From NCBI RefSeq assembly GCF_003589595.1, contig NW_020653409.1:635227-699226 (forward strand): a stretch of DNA of 64,000 nucleotides, read 5' to 3'. Shown here piece by piece: positions 10,983 to 22,273 of the stretch. The first letter of the stretch is position 1. Each line of letters opens with the position of its first letter. The position numbers and the translations under genes are program-made. The notes beneath the pieces are model-generated. The model did no database searches and had not been told where the DNA came from. It worked only from the letters and a program-made list of their open reading frames with translations. Origin of the DNA: Hyposmocoma kahamanoa (lineage: Eukaryota; Arthropoda; Insecta; Lepidoptera; Cosmopterigidae).

Positions 10983-11228
10983 GTAGCAGTAGAGTTCTAT
11001 GTGAAAGAGTTCGTTCTAGGAAGTAGGTACTGTCATCTTACCTAATTCTGCCGCCAAGCAGTAAGGGCAAGGGTGCTGGTGAAATTACAAGCACTTGGGA
11101 CTTGTAAACTTAACAACAGTGGCACTCTTTTTAATTTAAAGATCTGAGTGGCCCTGCAACTCCTATGAACAGGCGTGTCGCTTATCACCAAGTGAACGAT
11201 TTGTTCATAACTTCACTTCATAAAAAAA
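10983..11228 (+). mobile_element. Family A repeat
   Basis: Sense copy starting 'agcagtagagttct' with the central region shortened, ending in an A-tail at 11222-11228. Confidence 0.75.
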
Positions 11229-11833
11229 GTCAGCTATGACAGTTTAACAACTAGATACATAAACTGAAACTATCAAACGTCGAAAATGTAGCGGACACTG
11301 ATTTGATGATGCAGCATTTTGCTTATACCTATATTTCGTTACGTAAAGAATAATAAATGGTTTTTTGTGATCCTCCAGGCGTAAACTTTATCTCGTATCT
11401 ACTTTACTTGTTATTTTGATAGTCTTCATGTTTCTAAACAAATTTCATGCTATAACTGTGTTTTTAAATGTTAGCATCGATGTTTATTCAATATTGCGAC
11501 AACTTATCATTGGAGATTTCGATATCAATCTATTGGTTTTTTAATTTCTGAAGGAGGATGTGATATTTCATGCTAAACTTCAGAGTGAGTTTCAAGTTCT
11601 ACGGTTAGGCAGTTAACAATGGAATCGCTAGTTTCATTGCCTGCCTTTATGTGCAGTCGCGTTGGCACGGTTCATACACTTTCCAGTGCAATGAAAAAAT
11701 CTGTATCATATATATCTACTACCTTTTTAATAAACTACGTTGTACATTATTAAAAAGTCTTTCTTCCTATATTACACTGAAAAAGAACGGATAATGAAGA
11801 GTTACAGCTAACTCTATTCTTCACGAAGAAGTT
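11229..11833. other. No feature recognised
   Basis: AT-rich, no shared repeat and no plausible frame. Confidence 0.4.
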
Positions 11834-12117
11834 TCTTTTTTGTAATACCAACTAAAGGGCCGAACAAGTGGTCAGCGACATGTCTATCTATAACAATGGT
11901 AATGCCACTCAGAGCTTAAAATCGCAAAGATCTTAAATGTACTGCCACTGCGCTCATCACCCTGAGACACAAGTTGACAAGACCCATGTGCCTGTAATTT
12001 TACCCTTCTTAATCAGAACTCAGCAATGCTTACATTACTGCTTGGCGGCTGAAATAGGTAAGGTGGCAGTACTTCCCTGGATGAACTCTTTTAGAAGGAA
12101 CTCTACTGCTGCTGTAT
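11834..12117 (-). mobile_element. Family A repeat
   Basis: Antisense copy with T run at left, 'gccactcagagctt', 'attactgcttggcggc' and 'ggaactctactgctgc' at right. Confidence 0.8.
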
Positions 12118-12244
12118 ATATGAAAGTATCTACGGTGAATGGTGTAGATATGACAGTGTTCTTTGATTGGTTTTGTTCTTTGTTGAGACTGAAGTTGATG
12201 CCATCATTCATCATCATCTCAACCCGTTAATACCCACTCAGTGA

Positions 12245-13555
12245 TCAGTAAATGACCTACTCAGTGATCGTCAATATGGCTTCCGCCGGGGACGATCAAC
12301 TGGGGATCTTCTCGTGTATGTTACGCATTGCTGGGGCGAGGCCATCGAGAAACACGGTGAGGCACTGGCCGTATCGCTCGATATCTCAAAGGCCTTCGAC
12401 AGGGTTTGGCATGCAAGTTTGCTGAGCAAGCTTCCTGCTTACGGCATCCCTGCCGACTTTTGCAGCTGGATATCAGATTTCCTTGGGGAACGGTCGATTC
12501 GAGTAGTCATTGAAGGCTGCTCATCTGACTTGATGGCTATTGATGCTGGAGTTCCTCAAGGGTCTGTTCTCTCGGCGACTCTTTTCCTGCTACACATCAA
12601 TGACCTATTGGTCCCGGGTATAGTTGGGTATGCAGATGACAGTACAGTTACCGAGAGATATCTGTCTAGCGCAAGAGACGGCAGGGAAGATATTCGTTCG
12701 CTGAGAGAGGCTATGGTAGAGCGAACGAACCTGACCTTAAGTCTTGTTGCCCAGTGGGGTGACAACAATCTGGTCAGCTTCAACGCCACCAAAACGCAGG
12801 CCTGTCTTTTTTCCGCAAAAAGGAGTCCATTTGATCTGACTCCTACTTTTCGGGGTGTATCTGTCCCAGTTACCGACCGCCTAGAGCTTCTTGGCATGAC
12901 ATTAAGCGCAAACCTCAACTTTGGCGCTTCTATAGAGTCTAAAGCGCAAACTGCAGCCAAGAAGCTGGGTATCCTTAACATGGTGAAGCGATACTTCTCG
13001 CCTGGACAGCTTTTAACCTTATATAAAGCGCAGGTCCGGTCTTGCATGGAGTATTGCAGTCACCTGTGGGATGGCTCAGCGAAATACCAACTAGAGGCTC
13101 TTGACTCGATTGATCGCAGAGCCAGGAGGCTTATTGGCGACGATGAGCTCGAATATAAACTTCATAGTTTAGCCCATCGGCGAAAGGTCGCGGGTCTGTC
13201 GGTTTTTTACAGATTATACTTCGGAGAGTGTGCCCATGAGCTCCACCAGCTCATTCCATCCGCCCCCTTTTACCATCGGACATCTAGACGAACGGCGGGA
13301 TATCACCCTCACCTGGTTGATATTCCTTTAAGACGTACTAAGCGCTTTTCGTCATCTTTTATAATGCGCACGGCCCGTGACTGGAATTCCCTGCCTGCGT
13401 CTATTTTTCCGAGTACATACAACCCGAATATTTTCAAGGTGCGATTGAATAGGCATCTTCTGGGCGAGCTCGTACCAACGTAGACCTCATCTTTGCTCTA
13501 GGGCTAGGTAGCGGTCAAGAGTACGTCCATTTTTTAATTAAAAAAAAAAAAAAAA
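12245..13555 (+). mobile_element. 5'-truncated non-LTR retrotransposon (CR1/jockey group)
   Basis: The frame is open from 12245, upstream of the first ATG, and already encodes the RT block QYGFRRGRST at 12272-12301, so translation-competent sequence was cut by 5' truncation. After the stop at 13483, a 3'UTR with 'tttgctctagggctaggtag' and a poly(A) run ending near 13555 completes the element. Endonuclease and the N-terminal part of pol are missing. The same 3'UTR words occur at 32085-32150. The exact clade cannot be settled without a tree. Confidence 0.85.
12314..13483 (+). CDS. Reverse transcriptase (LINE pol, C-terminal 389 aa)
   Basis: Pol of a non-LTR retrotransposon, which would copy its own RNA at a nicked target. 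Residues about 20-45 contain SLDISKAFDRVWH (RT motif A, catalytic Asp). AGVPQGSVLSATLF at about 77-90 is motif B. GYADDSTV at about 104-111 is motif C with an intact YADD. The thumb and C-terminal region (RSCMEYCSHLWDG, RRARRLIGDDELE, ARDWNSLP) follow. The frame is uninterrupted, which suggests a fairly recent insertion. But the endonuclease and upstream RT blocks are missing, so it cannot mobilise itself. The ATG used is an internal Met, because the frame is open upstream to 12245. Not a host gene. Confidence 0.85.
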   Translation: MYVTHCWGEAIEKHGEALAVSLDISKAFDRVWHASLLSKLPAYGIPADFCSWISDFLGERSIRVVIEGCSSDLMAIDAGVPQGSVLSATLFLLHINDLLVPGIVGYADDSTVTERYLSSARDGREDIRSLREAMVERTNLTLSLVAQWGDNNLVSFNATKTQACLFSAKRSPFDLTPTFRGVSVPVTDRLELLGMTLSANLNFGASIESKAQTAAKKLGILNMVKRYFSPGQLLTLYKAQVRSCMEYCSHLWDGSAKYQLEALDSIDRRARRLIGDDELEYKLHSLAHRRKVAGLSVFYRLYFGECAHELHQLIPSAPFYHRTSRRTAGYHPHLVDIPLRRTKRFSSSFIMRTARDWNSLPASIFPSTYNPNIFKVRLNRHLLGELVPT

Positions 13556-13747
13556 CCCACTGCTGGGCCTCCTCTTTTGCACGCCAGCTCAATCGGTCCT
13601 GTGCGAGTCTCATCCACAATCTTGCGGCCACCCCGATGTTATCATCCAACCGTCTAGCAGGTGGTCCGCCGCGAGGATGTCTCGCTCCAACCGAGTACCA
13701 CTCAGTGACCGCCATGGTCTATCGGTCGTTGTCCCGCCTAACAACTA
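13556..13747 (-). pseudogene. RTE-clade LINE C-terminal fragment
   Basis: Minus strand encodes an RHPRGGPPARRLDDNI-like segment followed by LWMRLAQDRLSW and KEEAQQW, the usual last residues of RTE pol proteins (arginine-rich, DDI, then DR-x-W). Only about 60 codons remain. It abuts the poly(A) of the plus-strand LINE, tail to tail. Confidence 0.65.
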
Positions 13748-14344
13748 TACTAGATATTGTAATTAATTTACTAATGTAACAAAATCAAATGTAAACCACC
13801 TTCTTTTTATGTTCTACCAATCATATTTTATAAATTTGCCCTGTTTGATAACCTTTGAGGCAGAGGAGAACTAAATAGAGAAGGAAGATGTAGACTTACG
13901 AGTAAATGTGATTATTTTAAGGCAACACACTTGACGGACCTAGCTACCGACAGTACCTGTACCTATTTTTCTGTATTTGTGAGGTGTTATTCTTAAAGCC
14001 TGAATATGGCATTTTGTAGATCAGGATAGAAAAAAAATGCTTCTACGGCTTGGTCATGTGGAAAGAGGTTATTCACAAATTTAGTCAAAGGACAATGTAA
14101 GCGTCGACCTCTTCACCAATGAGGAACGCGAACAGATACCTCTCGTTTCTCGTCTCTCTAACAAACGGACCATGTTAAGAAGAATAGTAAGTTTTATCAA
14201 TGATAGTGACAAACGTAACATATACGAGGAATAAAAATAACTGGCAGTTCTCGACAAAGTTACAAACTCATTTATGGAACAATGTATACGCTTCTGTAAT
14301 AAGATTCCAGTTGATATTCGTAATTTACAATTTACTTGATAACG
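13748..14344. other. No feature recognised
   Basis: AT-rich. A 92-codon minus frame at 14081-14359 resembles nothing I can name and runs into the SINE at its right. Confidence 0.4.
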
Positions 14345-14545
14345 CAAGGACGCACACACCCATAGCCCCGCCCTAGGGAAACCGTATATCGCGGGTGCCT
14401 ATATAGACAACCACAAATGACACCCAAACTAACAAGAGAAATAAATGTAAGCCAAACAAATATTTCTCCCGGGCCGGAAATCGAATCCGGGACCTCTGCG
14501 TAGCAGACCAGTATGGCAACCGTTCGGCTACGGAAGCAGTTATTA
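14345..14545 (-). mobile_element. tRNA-derived SINE family C, full length
   Basis: Minus strand: A box 'tagccgaacggtt' and B box in 'cccggattcgatttcc' near 14475-14490, then 'gagtttgggtg'-type body ('acacccaaac' on plus) and 'ccctagggcggggc' 3' end. Same plan as 18415-18605. Confidence 0.8.
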
Positions 14546-14589
14546 TTTTAAAAGTATAATGTAACAAAACCTCTATTTAAAAGGTTATA

Positions 14590-14770
14590 TACAGTTTCTG
14601 CGTACATATTTGAAATAACTGTTGTAAATTGTAAATGTATATAAATATTTATTTACAAAGAGCAGTCTAAAGTCTTTTACTCATTCTTTTCAGGGGAATC
14701 TGCCTTACGAACTAGCAGTAGAATTTAATCAATGTAGTCACATTCAAGTGGAATTTGCTTATATATGAAA
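14590..14770 (+). repeat. Interspersed repeat family I, copy 1
   Basis: Contains 'tatttacaaagagcagt', 'ttactcattcttttcagggg', 'aatctgccttacgaac' and 'agcagtagaatttaatca'. Relatives lie at 22919-23650, 24340-24545 and (inverted) 41700-41945. Confidence 0.6.
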
Positions 14771-14984
14771 TTTCGTTACATTTCAATTGCTTTCCGTCAC
14801 CGGAAACGGTGGAAGAAGACATCACGAGGAAATGTACACACATCATCACATGTGTGTGAAGTTTGTCTAATTGTTGCTTATGTCAAATTTTAGTCACTTA
14901 GTGCCTAAATCTCTACAGTTATTTTAATTATGATGTTTGTTTTGCACGTAACATGTAACATATATATTATTATTTGAATTGTGG

Positions 14985-15203
14985 TGTTCCATATTATGAC
15001 GGGCCATGACAGAATAACAGCGAGGGCTATGTAATGAGCATAGTCCTCAGAGGCTGAGTTATGGGCCCTTTGACGTGCTTTTATTTTATTTTATTTTTAT
15101 ATTATTTTGTATGCTACTTTTTTATTTTAATTGAGTTTATTTTTAATAATTTCTTGTTGGTTTGTTTGAAATTTATGCAAGTCAAATAAAGCTCATTTTA
15201 TTT
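14985..15203 (+). mobile_element. Family J retro-type 3' end
   Basis: 'gagggctatgtaatgagc' and 'gttatgggccctttga', T-rich filler, then 'caaataaagctcatttt' as a probable polyadenylation end. It stops exactly where the family E element begins. Confidence 0.4.
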
Positions 15204-15655
15204 TTAACCGACTTCAAAAAAGGAGGAGGTTCTCACTTCGACTGTATGTTTTTTTTGGACGTATGTTACGCGATAACTTCGGTATTTGTGAACCGATTTC
15301 GATGATTCTTTTTTGTTGGAAAGAGGGTACCTCCATAGTGGTCCCATTTAATTTTGAAGAAAATCATCCACCTCAAAGGGTGGCTGTTCACGCATTTAAA
15401 AATAGCGCCTACATTTTATTATAAGGAGCAATTATTTTAATGGTTCATTTTGCTATTTTCCAATTCAAGGCGTTTTTCTCTCAATGTACTTTGAGTAGTG
15501 AGAACCGATTTTTATTATTTCCTGTGTCAAGTTCCGTATAGTGGCGAACTAGGGGATGAATCCGGGTTTGCGCACTTTCCGGTAACCGATTTCAATAAAA
15601 CTTGGCAAATAGGTGTAATTCCATATACTTTTGAGGTCGGTTTTTTTAGTACTCA
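15204..15655 (+). mobile_element. Family E inverted-repeat element, full length
   Basis: Ends 'aaccgacttcaaaaaagg' and 'cttttgaggtcggtttttt' are inverted repeats of about 17 bp enclosing about 450 bp of non-coding DNA. Reference copy; others at 29608, 42837, 48588 and 51062. I recognise the terminal words as widespread in Lepidoptera. Confidence 0.75.
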
Positions 15656-15946
15656 GTACTGAGATATATTTATATACTATATTATTCATTTTTTAAGTTC
15701 CTAGTCCGCGTTGGGAAACTAATAGAAGAATACAACGTGTTGTGTGGTTCTATTAGTGGGCCCTTTGGACTGTAGTAGGTTTGGTCTTGATATAAACACA
15801 TTTTTACTAACAAAAGTTTAAAAAGTTCCTCAATGACAAAAGTTAGCCTAAACATATTTTACGTCCGAGACAAACCCAGAGGTCACATGGAGAAAAACTG
15901 TATTTTGTAAAAATAAATTGTTTAGTTATAAACAAAGGCTTATAAG

Positions 15947-15967
15947 TATTATTATTATTATTATTAA
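15947..15967. repeat. (ATT)n microsatellite
   Basis: Seven tandem 'tta' units. Confidence 0.9.
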
Positions 15968-16076
15968 TACAAAGACGAATCCGACGTCTTCTAGCAAACC
16001 GTGTCAGACGCCTAAGCTGCCAATTAAACCAAATACAAAGATGCGAAAACAAGCACATAGAAACATTCGTGCAGAA
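15963..16076. mobile_element. Two opposed family D fragments
   Basis: 15963-16015 matches the minus strand of the family D tRNA segment ('gacgtcttctagcaaac', 'gtgtcagacgc'). 16028-16076 matches its plus-strand 5' body ('aatacaaagatgcg', 'aagcacatagaaacattcgt'). Confidence 0.6.
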
Positions 16077-17265
16077 AAAAAGGATTTCTACTAATAAGTA
16101 AGAGCAATTTCTCAAAATATTTGCTAATTCTGAAAAAATATTTATTAAAAGTAATAAAATATTGTCATTACAAAAATACTGCTTATCTTTTTCTAATACA
16201 ATTTTACTCTTAACTTTATTCTAACTTTGAGACAAATACGTTCACTTCAAGATTTTATTTCATTTCTAATCAATTAATTGGACATTACTTACATCAACAA
16301 ATTTTTACCTCTTGCATCAAATTTAAATAATCTTAAATGAATTCAAAATTTCTTGGGTGTATTTTAAGAAAATATATTCTTAAACAAAAAAAGAAGTAGT
16401 TTGCTATTCAGATTAATATTCTAAATTCTAGAGTATATTTTTAAAGCAACATTTCGTAGCGTTTTCATAGTCAATGTTGTCGTGACATGTCGCCGGAGGA
16501 GCACGCGGTAACGATTACTTTTACTTGTGCTTGTAATCGTAAAAATCATAAACAGTCATTTATCCAAAGAAGCAATAAGTAGTATCTCTAGTTTGTTAGC
16601 GTGTTATTTGTAGTCATAATTTAAGAAATTTGGTTACAGCATGAAACCAAACTACACTTGTAACAAGCACAACTTTAACATGCAATTAGTTCCATCACGC
16701 CACTGCTAGATGGCATTAGTTGTACTCTGAAACGCGCTATCGTTTTGTTAACTTCAATAGTATAAAGTCATCTCATATACAATGTGAAACTTTTTGTGCA
16801 TTCTGCCGCTGTAGCACTTATACTGCACTGAATGGTCCTCAAGTATTTATGAAGATTCCGTCCTATTTCTGCTACTTTAAGGTTTGGCACTGAACTGTGT
16901 GCTTTCACGCTAGTGAGATATACTGTTTGTAAATTTACCCTTTTTGATATTAGAAAACATAAATCTTCAGTCAAATAATTAAGTACCTCTCAATTTTTCA
17001 TTCTTTTGTTTTTCAAATCAAAATCGGACATTAACAAATAAATATTTTGTTGAATCTAGAGTGGCTTTGTAACTTGAATTAAATTAATTTGCTCTTGGAT
17101 TAAATATTTCTGTCTTGTAACTAAAATACACTTTTGAAACGATTTCTTACTATTATCAAGTAATTATTCTCTAGCGTCTATAGGGAGAGGATCGTTTTGT
17201 TGGATTTAATAAATTTGTCTTCATAAAAAGAATTTTGTCTTTTTCTAAGTAATATGTTTTTACCG
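16077..17265. other. AT-rich stretch, nothing recognised
   Basis: No repeat shared within the window and no credible coding frame over 1.2 kb. Confidence 0.4.
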
Positions 17266-17443
17266 TGTGAGGTCCGCTGGTTCGTTCCGTGGCTTAGTTG
17301 GCATAGCGTCTGGCATTCCGGGAGTCCGGCCGGATCGAAGGAATTTTTTGTAAGTGTTCGATCTAATTATAACAACTAGTGGAGTAATTTCACAAAAAAA
17401 AATTGAATATTAATTCAATAAAAATTTCAACTATTATTATTTA
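17266..17443 (+). mobile_element. Family D, 5'-truncated copy
   Basis: A box 'gtggcttagttggcatagcg'. The B-box region is shortened to 'ggagtccggccggatcgaag'. Then the T tail ('actagtggagtaatttcac' to 'caataaaaatttcaac'). Confidence 0.75.
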
Positions 17444-18414
17444 TTATTATAATATAACAATACTACAGAAGCAACGATGATTATTCTGCTAAATGCAACG
17501 ATATTTTATATAGGAGTAAACCAGTGAACAAAATGGTTCAAAAAAACTGAACCGATATTCATGAAACAGCGCGCCGCCCGCCCGCCCTGTTGGATTGGTT
17601 GTGGATCCGCCTGAATTGCCTTTTATTCAGAAAAATTTTATTGCTATTTTTCAATCAATTTCGTACTCCGTTGACTACCAAAAAATGTGTAGATTCATGA
17701 CCCATGAATGTAGTGAACAGTTCCATGATTCAAAAGCCATAACTGGAAACACACAAGAATGCTGGTCTAGGAATATTACACATACTGTACATAAGAGACA
17801 ACGTTATTGACTCGTTCCTTAGGTAATAAATAGTGCATAAATACGTTTTACAAAGTTACTTATCTTAACTCGCATAATTTCAAAAGTTACCTCGATTGAA
17901 CGTGTAATGTTTTCCCAAAAGCACATACAAGACACGAAACAGAACAAACAAATAAAAAAGAAGTATAACAAATAAAATAGAAGTCAAGTTAACGTGGCGT
18001 TAAGGCAACAGACGCTGGTTTATGTTCAATCGGATCGGGGGATTTTTTCTTTGTGTTTGTTCGGTCTTCTTGTCAATAATAATAAAAGAGAAATTAAATC
18101 AATACGCATAACTATTACATAAATATATGTACATGATGGTGATGCAACAGACCTCTGCTTCTGCTTTCGCAAGCGCGGAAGTTCCGCTGGCTTTGCTCCG
18201 TTTCCGCAACTTTGATAACAGAACTTATACGGAAGTTTACAACGTTTACCATGGATTTCAGGCGCGCTCATATTGCGTAGCGGTAGGGTGCGGGTTTTTT
18301 GCAGTTAAGTGCAATTATAAAGCCAAAAACAAAACACTGTTTGGAACTATTTCGTTAAAATCTTTATAATATTTACATTTCTGCTTCCGCATCTGCTTCC
18401 GTTTCATTTATAAC
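17444..18414. other. No gene recognised
   Basis: Includes a CG-rich dozen at 17570-17586 and a purine/pyrimidine patchwork with repeated 'ttccgc' at 18180-18400. No frame with family resemblance. Confidence 0.4.
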
Positions 18415-18605
18415 TGCCTCCGTGGCCGAACGGTTACCATGCCGGACTGCCACGCAGAGGCCCCAGGTTCGATTCTCGGGCCGGTTGAAATATTTGTATG
18501 GCCTACATTTATTTCTCTCGTGAGTTTGGGTGTAATTTGTGGTTGTCTATGTGTGTGTCCATGGCACCCGCGACACAGGGTTTCCCTAGTGCTGGGCTAT
18601 TTAAA
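18415..18605 (+). mobile_element. tRNA-derived SINE family C, full length
   Basis: tRNA-like head with A box 'gtggccgaacggttacca' and B box 'aggttcgattctcgg' (about 18469-18483). The unrelated body has 'gtgagtttgggtgtaatttg' and 'gtgtgtccatggcacccg', ending 'cagggtttccctagtgctgg'. Pol III-type internal promoter. Reference copy of the family. Confidence 0.85.
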
Positions 18606-19211
18606 AAACAAAAAAAATTACTTTGACATCTGTTTCTTTTTCTGTTTTATGACATTTCCGTTGCATCACTAGTTGATACCAAACAGATTGTACCTAACTA
18701 AGAAAATAACAACAACTTGGACGTGCTGCAGTAAGTCAAAAGGTCCTAAATCAGTGTGAATTTTGCCAAAAAGAAATTCACTGGCTGTCGGTTATCTCAT
18801 TTCTTTGCACGATGAGTGCATCAACAGCAAAAAAAAGAAAAATTACGTGTAGCGCATATTTAGAGTTCGTGCGGTGTGAGTGGGTTTTAACTTGTTTACA
18901 CAATTTTCGAGATAACTTCTTTCGTTTACATTAAAATATAAAAACAACGAACACGTCAAAAGACTTCAAAGTCCGCATAGATTTAACACAGGAAATAAAA
19001 ACAAAAGGGGAATAAAAATTGAAACAAAACAATTGACGGGGAGAGAAAATTGGAAAAAAACAATTCAGTTAGTGGAGTGACGTGTTGTTGACAACGGATT
19101 GCATCCGATGACTGGCGGCGGTATTAACAATCGCTTTTGATTTATTCGTCGAACGGTATATTGGACTTTTGACTGACAAATCCCGGACTTCATTATCTAA
19201 TTTTTGAAATA
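18606..19211. other. No feature recognised
   Basis: AT-rich single-copy-looking DNA. Confidence 0.4.
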
Positions 19212-19290
19212 AATATATTTGTAATTATTAATACAAAGATCAAACACTACGAAAAATTATTTTGATCCGGTTGGGCTCCCACCGACCTCG
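19212..19290 (-). mobile_element. Family D fragment
   Basis: 'aattattaatacaaagatc' then 'gaaaaattattttgatccgg' is the reverse complement of the family D 3' region. Confidence 0.6.
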
Positions 19291-20033
19291 CCATAACGTG
19301 CTATGTTCTATGTTCTCTATTATCCATTTATATATTGCACACTGAGAATGAGAGTGACATAGTGCAAAAGTTTTGATTTTGAGTCCTGAGCAATTAAAGT
19401 TCTGAAAATTATGATAACTGCAATTTCTTACTCAACCAAGATTTTTGAATTAGGTAATCATCTAAAATAAAAAGGAACCTACTAGTATTAGAAATATTAT
19501 ACAAATTTTCGCCTACCATAATAAAATAAAGGTATTTTTGAGAATTTGTCTTCAATTTGTAATCTTTTCATGTAAATTAACGTTTCTTATTACGCAATAT
19601 CGTCACAAAAGATTCATAAAAATAGGTTACGCCATGAAAATTACATTTCAAACTTCGAAAATAAACGGATAACGTAAATTTCTCTATAACTTATCCACTA
19701 ACCAGCGGATCAGCAATTCTGTACTATATTAATCTTAATGCAAAACGACACTATCCAAAAAATATTATTGACGGAGTTACTAGTAAATTGTTTCACAATT
19801 CTCTGTCGCTACCAAAAAATGTCAGTATCGCGCTCTCTCTTATGCCACATTCCCCTTAAACAGCACAACGTCATTACGTCATGTAGTACATTCTAGGCAA
19901 ACAACGTACACGGGGGTTTGTGCATTATAAAGTTCGTACTCTCAAATCCAAGATGACGTTAAAAAAAATGTTTTTTCGTATAGAGACGTTACCATTCCCA
20001 GTGTGCGATATAATGTAGATATATATTACTTTC
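19291..20033. other. No feature recognised
   Basis: AT-rich DNA bordering the TIR element at 20034. Confidence 0.4.
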
Positions 20034-20809
20034 ACGCTAAGTAGCAAAACCATGATTTCGTTAGATTATTGCCTTGTGGGACTCTCACTTTGATTTGTGG
20101 TTCCTTTTTTGCTTACAGTTTCAGAAAAAAAAACATTCGTTTTATTATAGTGGCTTTGTGGCTGTGTCGGTGTGGAAAGAAGCAATGTTATGCCGTTGAA
20201 AACTATATTTTATCGTGATAGGTGCTTTGACGATACAATCAGTAATATGTAGAATAAATTTTTTTGGAGTAATATACTAAATATGTATTAAATATTTTAT
20301 TGATTTATTTTCACACTACACACACTTATAACTGTATGTATATATTGCAAAGATTATGTAAGATTATATTCAATATATAATACACACTGCAATAACACGA
20401 TATACACGTAAGACGTATTTACATAGTTTATTTTGTTTTCACTTCGGGACGCATACGCATAGGGACGGACCCTCACTTGGCTAGGGCCCATTGAAAACCA
20501 GCGTCACAACCTAGTTTTGGTTGTGACTTTAGCGGGATGGGGATGGGGTTATTTAAGTGTTGTTACGCTGACTTTTTGTGTTATTTCTGTTTCTATTTAT
20601 ATTAGTCTTTTTTGTGCCTTTTTTATGTGGTGGTGTTGCAATAAATGGTTTCAATTCCATTATAAATTAGAAAATGATCTTGAAAACTTAAATTCTTTTA
20701 TGATACTTAGTAACGTTTTCTGAAACCGTAAACAAAAAAGAACCAAAAATAAAAGTGAAAGTCCCACAAGGGAATAATCTAACGAAATCTCGGTTTTGCT
20801 ATTTAGCGT
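20034..20809. mobile_element. 776-bp element with ~95-bp terminal inverted repeats
   Basis: Arms 20034-20128 and 20716-20809 are inverted copies at roughly 85-90% by eye, with 'tttcgttagattatt' and 'cttgtgggact' on the left and complements on the right. No transposase frame, so non-autonomous. The interior from 20478 resembles family J. Superfamily unknown because no clear target duplication was seen. Confidence 0.7.
20478..20712 (+). repeat. Family J-like interior
   Basis: 'agggcccattgaaaaccagc' and 'gtcacaacc' followed by T-rich filler, as at 5115. Confidence 0.45.
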
Positions 20810-20824
20810 TAGACTTATTATTAT

Positions 20825-21036
20825 TTTTTTTTACAATACCAAGTGAAGGGACGACCAAGTCGTGCGTTTGGTGGAAAGCGACGCGCTTGTCCATAATAGT
20901 TGCACCGTCACTCTGAGACGTAAGTTGATAAGTCTCATGTGCCTGTAATTTCACCAGGTATTACTGCTTGGCGGCAGAATTAGGTACTGCAGTACTTCCC
21001 TGGACGCACTCTTTCTCGAGGAACTCTACTGATACT
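20825..21036 (-). mobile_element. Family A repeat, internally deleted
   Basis: T run, 'ggacgaccaagtcgtgcg', then a jump to 'attactgcttggcggcagaa' and 'ctctactgatac'. The segment with the 'ctttaaatcgcaaag' word is missing. Confidence 0.75.
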
Positions 21037-21699
21037 ATCAATTTAATATAAGTAAGAGAGGCATGACGGAATACCCGATGAGAGAAAAAAAACCTCCACC
21101 TCACAAAAATTCTTCGAAGACATTTTGGGTTCCCAAAGGCAGCGTGGTGAACCGTGATGTGACGCATGGACTTTATATCGTTTAAACGGTACATTTAAAA
21201 TCAGGTTTTTCCTAGACTGCTTTCGACAGACCTGGGGGTCGATTCAGAACCTTCCGATAACTCAGTTGTCAACCAATTCGATTTGATACCGTACGATTTC
21301 TTTTAATTTTTATTCACAACACCCGAATCGAACGTCAGACTGTCGTATTCGAAACCGAACCGAAATGGCGTCACACTTCTCGCCCGACAATGGCTATAAA
21401 TGTTATTCAGAACGCAGTTATTGAATCAAAGTTAACGAACGTCTTATTATTTACAAAGCAAGAATGTAATATGGAAATATCGTTTTATTTTAAATAAAGT
21501 CTGGATTTTGTTCAATTATATTAATTTATTTTCATGCATTATTACGTTTTAGGCCTTTAAAGTCTTCAAAATATTTTTCATTTTAATTTTTCTTATAATC
21601 TATTTCACCGACTAACTCTGTAAACCTAGTTGGATAACAATATCGTATCCGAATCCGAATCTATTAAAATGTATTGTTACGTGTGTTCGATTTTGTAAT
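21037..21699. other. No feature recognised
   Basis: Mixed DNA without a credible frame or shared repeat. Confidence 0.4.
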
Positions 21700-21782
21700 A
21701 CATTTAAGTATTTTGGGGACAGCGGGACACGAAGCCTAAAAGCGGGACTATCCCGTTCAAAGCGGTACGTTGGTCACATTAC
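21700..21782 (-). repeat. Family P terminus ('gtcccgct')
   Basis: The reverse complement shares 'cgtgtcccgctgtcccc' and 'cccgcttttag' with 49393-49460. Confidence 0.55.
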
Positions 21783-22273
21783 ACTGTAAATCATTGTAAG
21801 CGATCGAAGTAATCTCTTTATCCTTAGTTCGAATTATTTACGGCGTCCAGGAGACAAAATTCACTGACCTTAACAGGCTTAAGTACTCTAAGAAATTAGT
21901 TCAGTAAATTTGGTAGCTATGAATTGGGCATTTTTTTATTTGGACCAGCTCCATTACCTAGCGCTGGAGCAAAGATAGGGTGTACGATAGAACGAACTCG
22001 GCCAGAAGACGCCTATTCAGTTGCATCTTAAAAATACTCGGATTGTATGTGCTAGGTATATTTGGAAGATGTTGCAACCAGGCTTGTCATCAGAGGATGC
22101 TTCAATGACGAGGTCAACGCTATAATAATAATAATAGTTGTGTCTATTGTCGTTTCCACAACAGGCGTTGCTCCAAATTTTCAACATTATAGCCTCAATA
22201 ACATTTTGAGGCTATGGGGAAGCTATTTTAAATAAACCATTTATATTACCATTCAAAAACCTATTTTTTTTTT
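21783..22273. other. No feature recognised
   Basis: No coding frame or repeat identified. Confidence 0.35.

Noticed and set aside
12556..13047. 163-codon minus frame opposite the LINE
   Set aside because: Antisense shadow of the reverse transcriptase frame; no family resemblance.
14081..14359. 92-codon minus frame as a LINE tail
   Set aside because: I could not align it to the conserved LINE C-terminal blocks; left unassigned.
18415..18500. tRNA gene with leucine-like head
   Set aside because: Repeated at least six times with the same unrelated 3' body; SINE family C.
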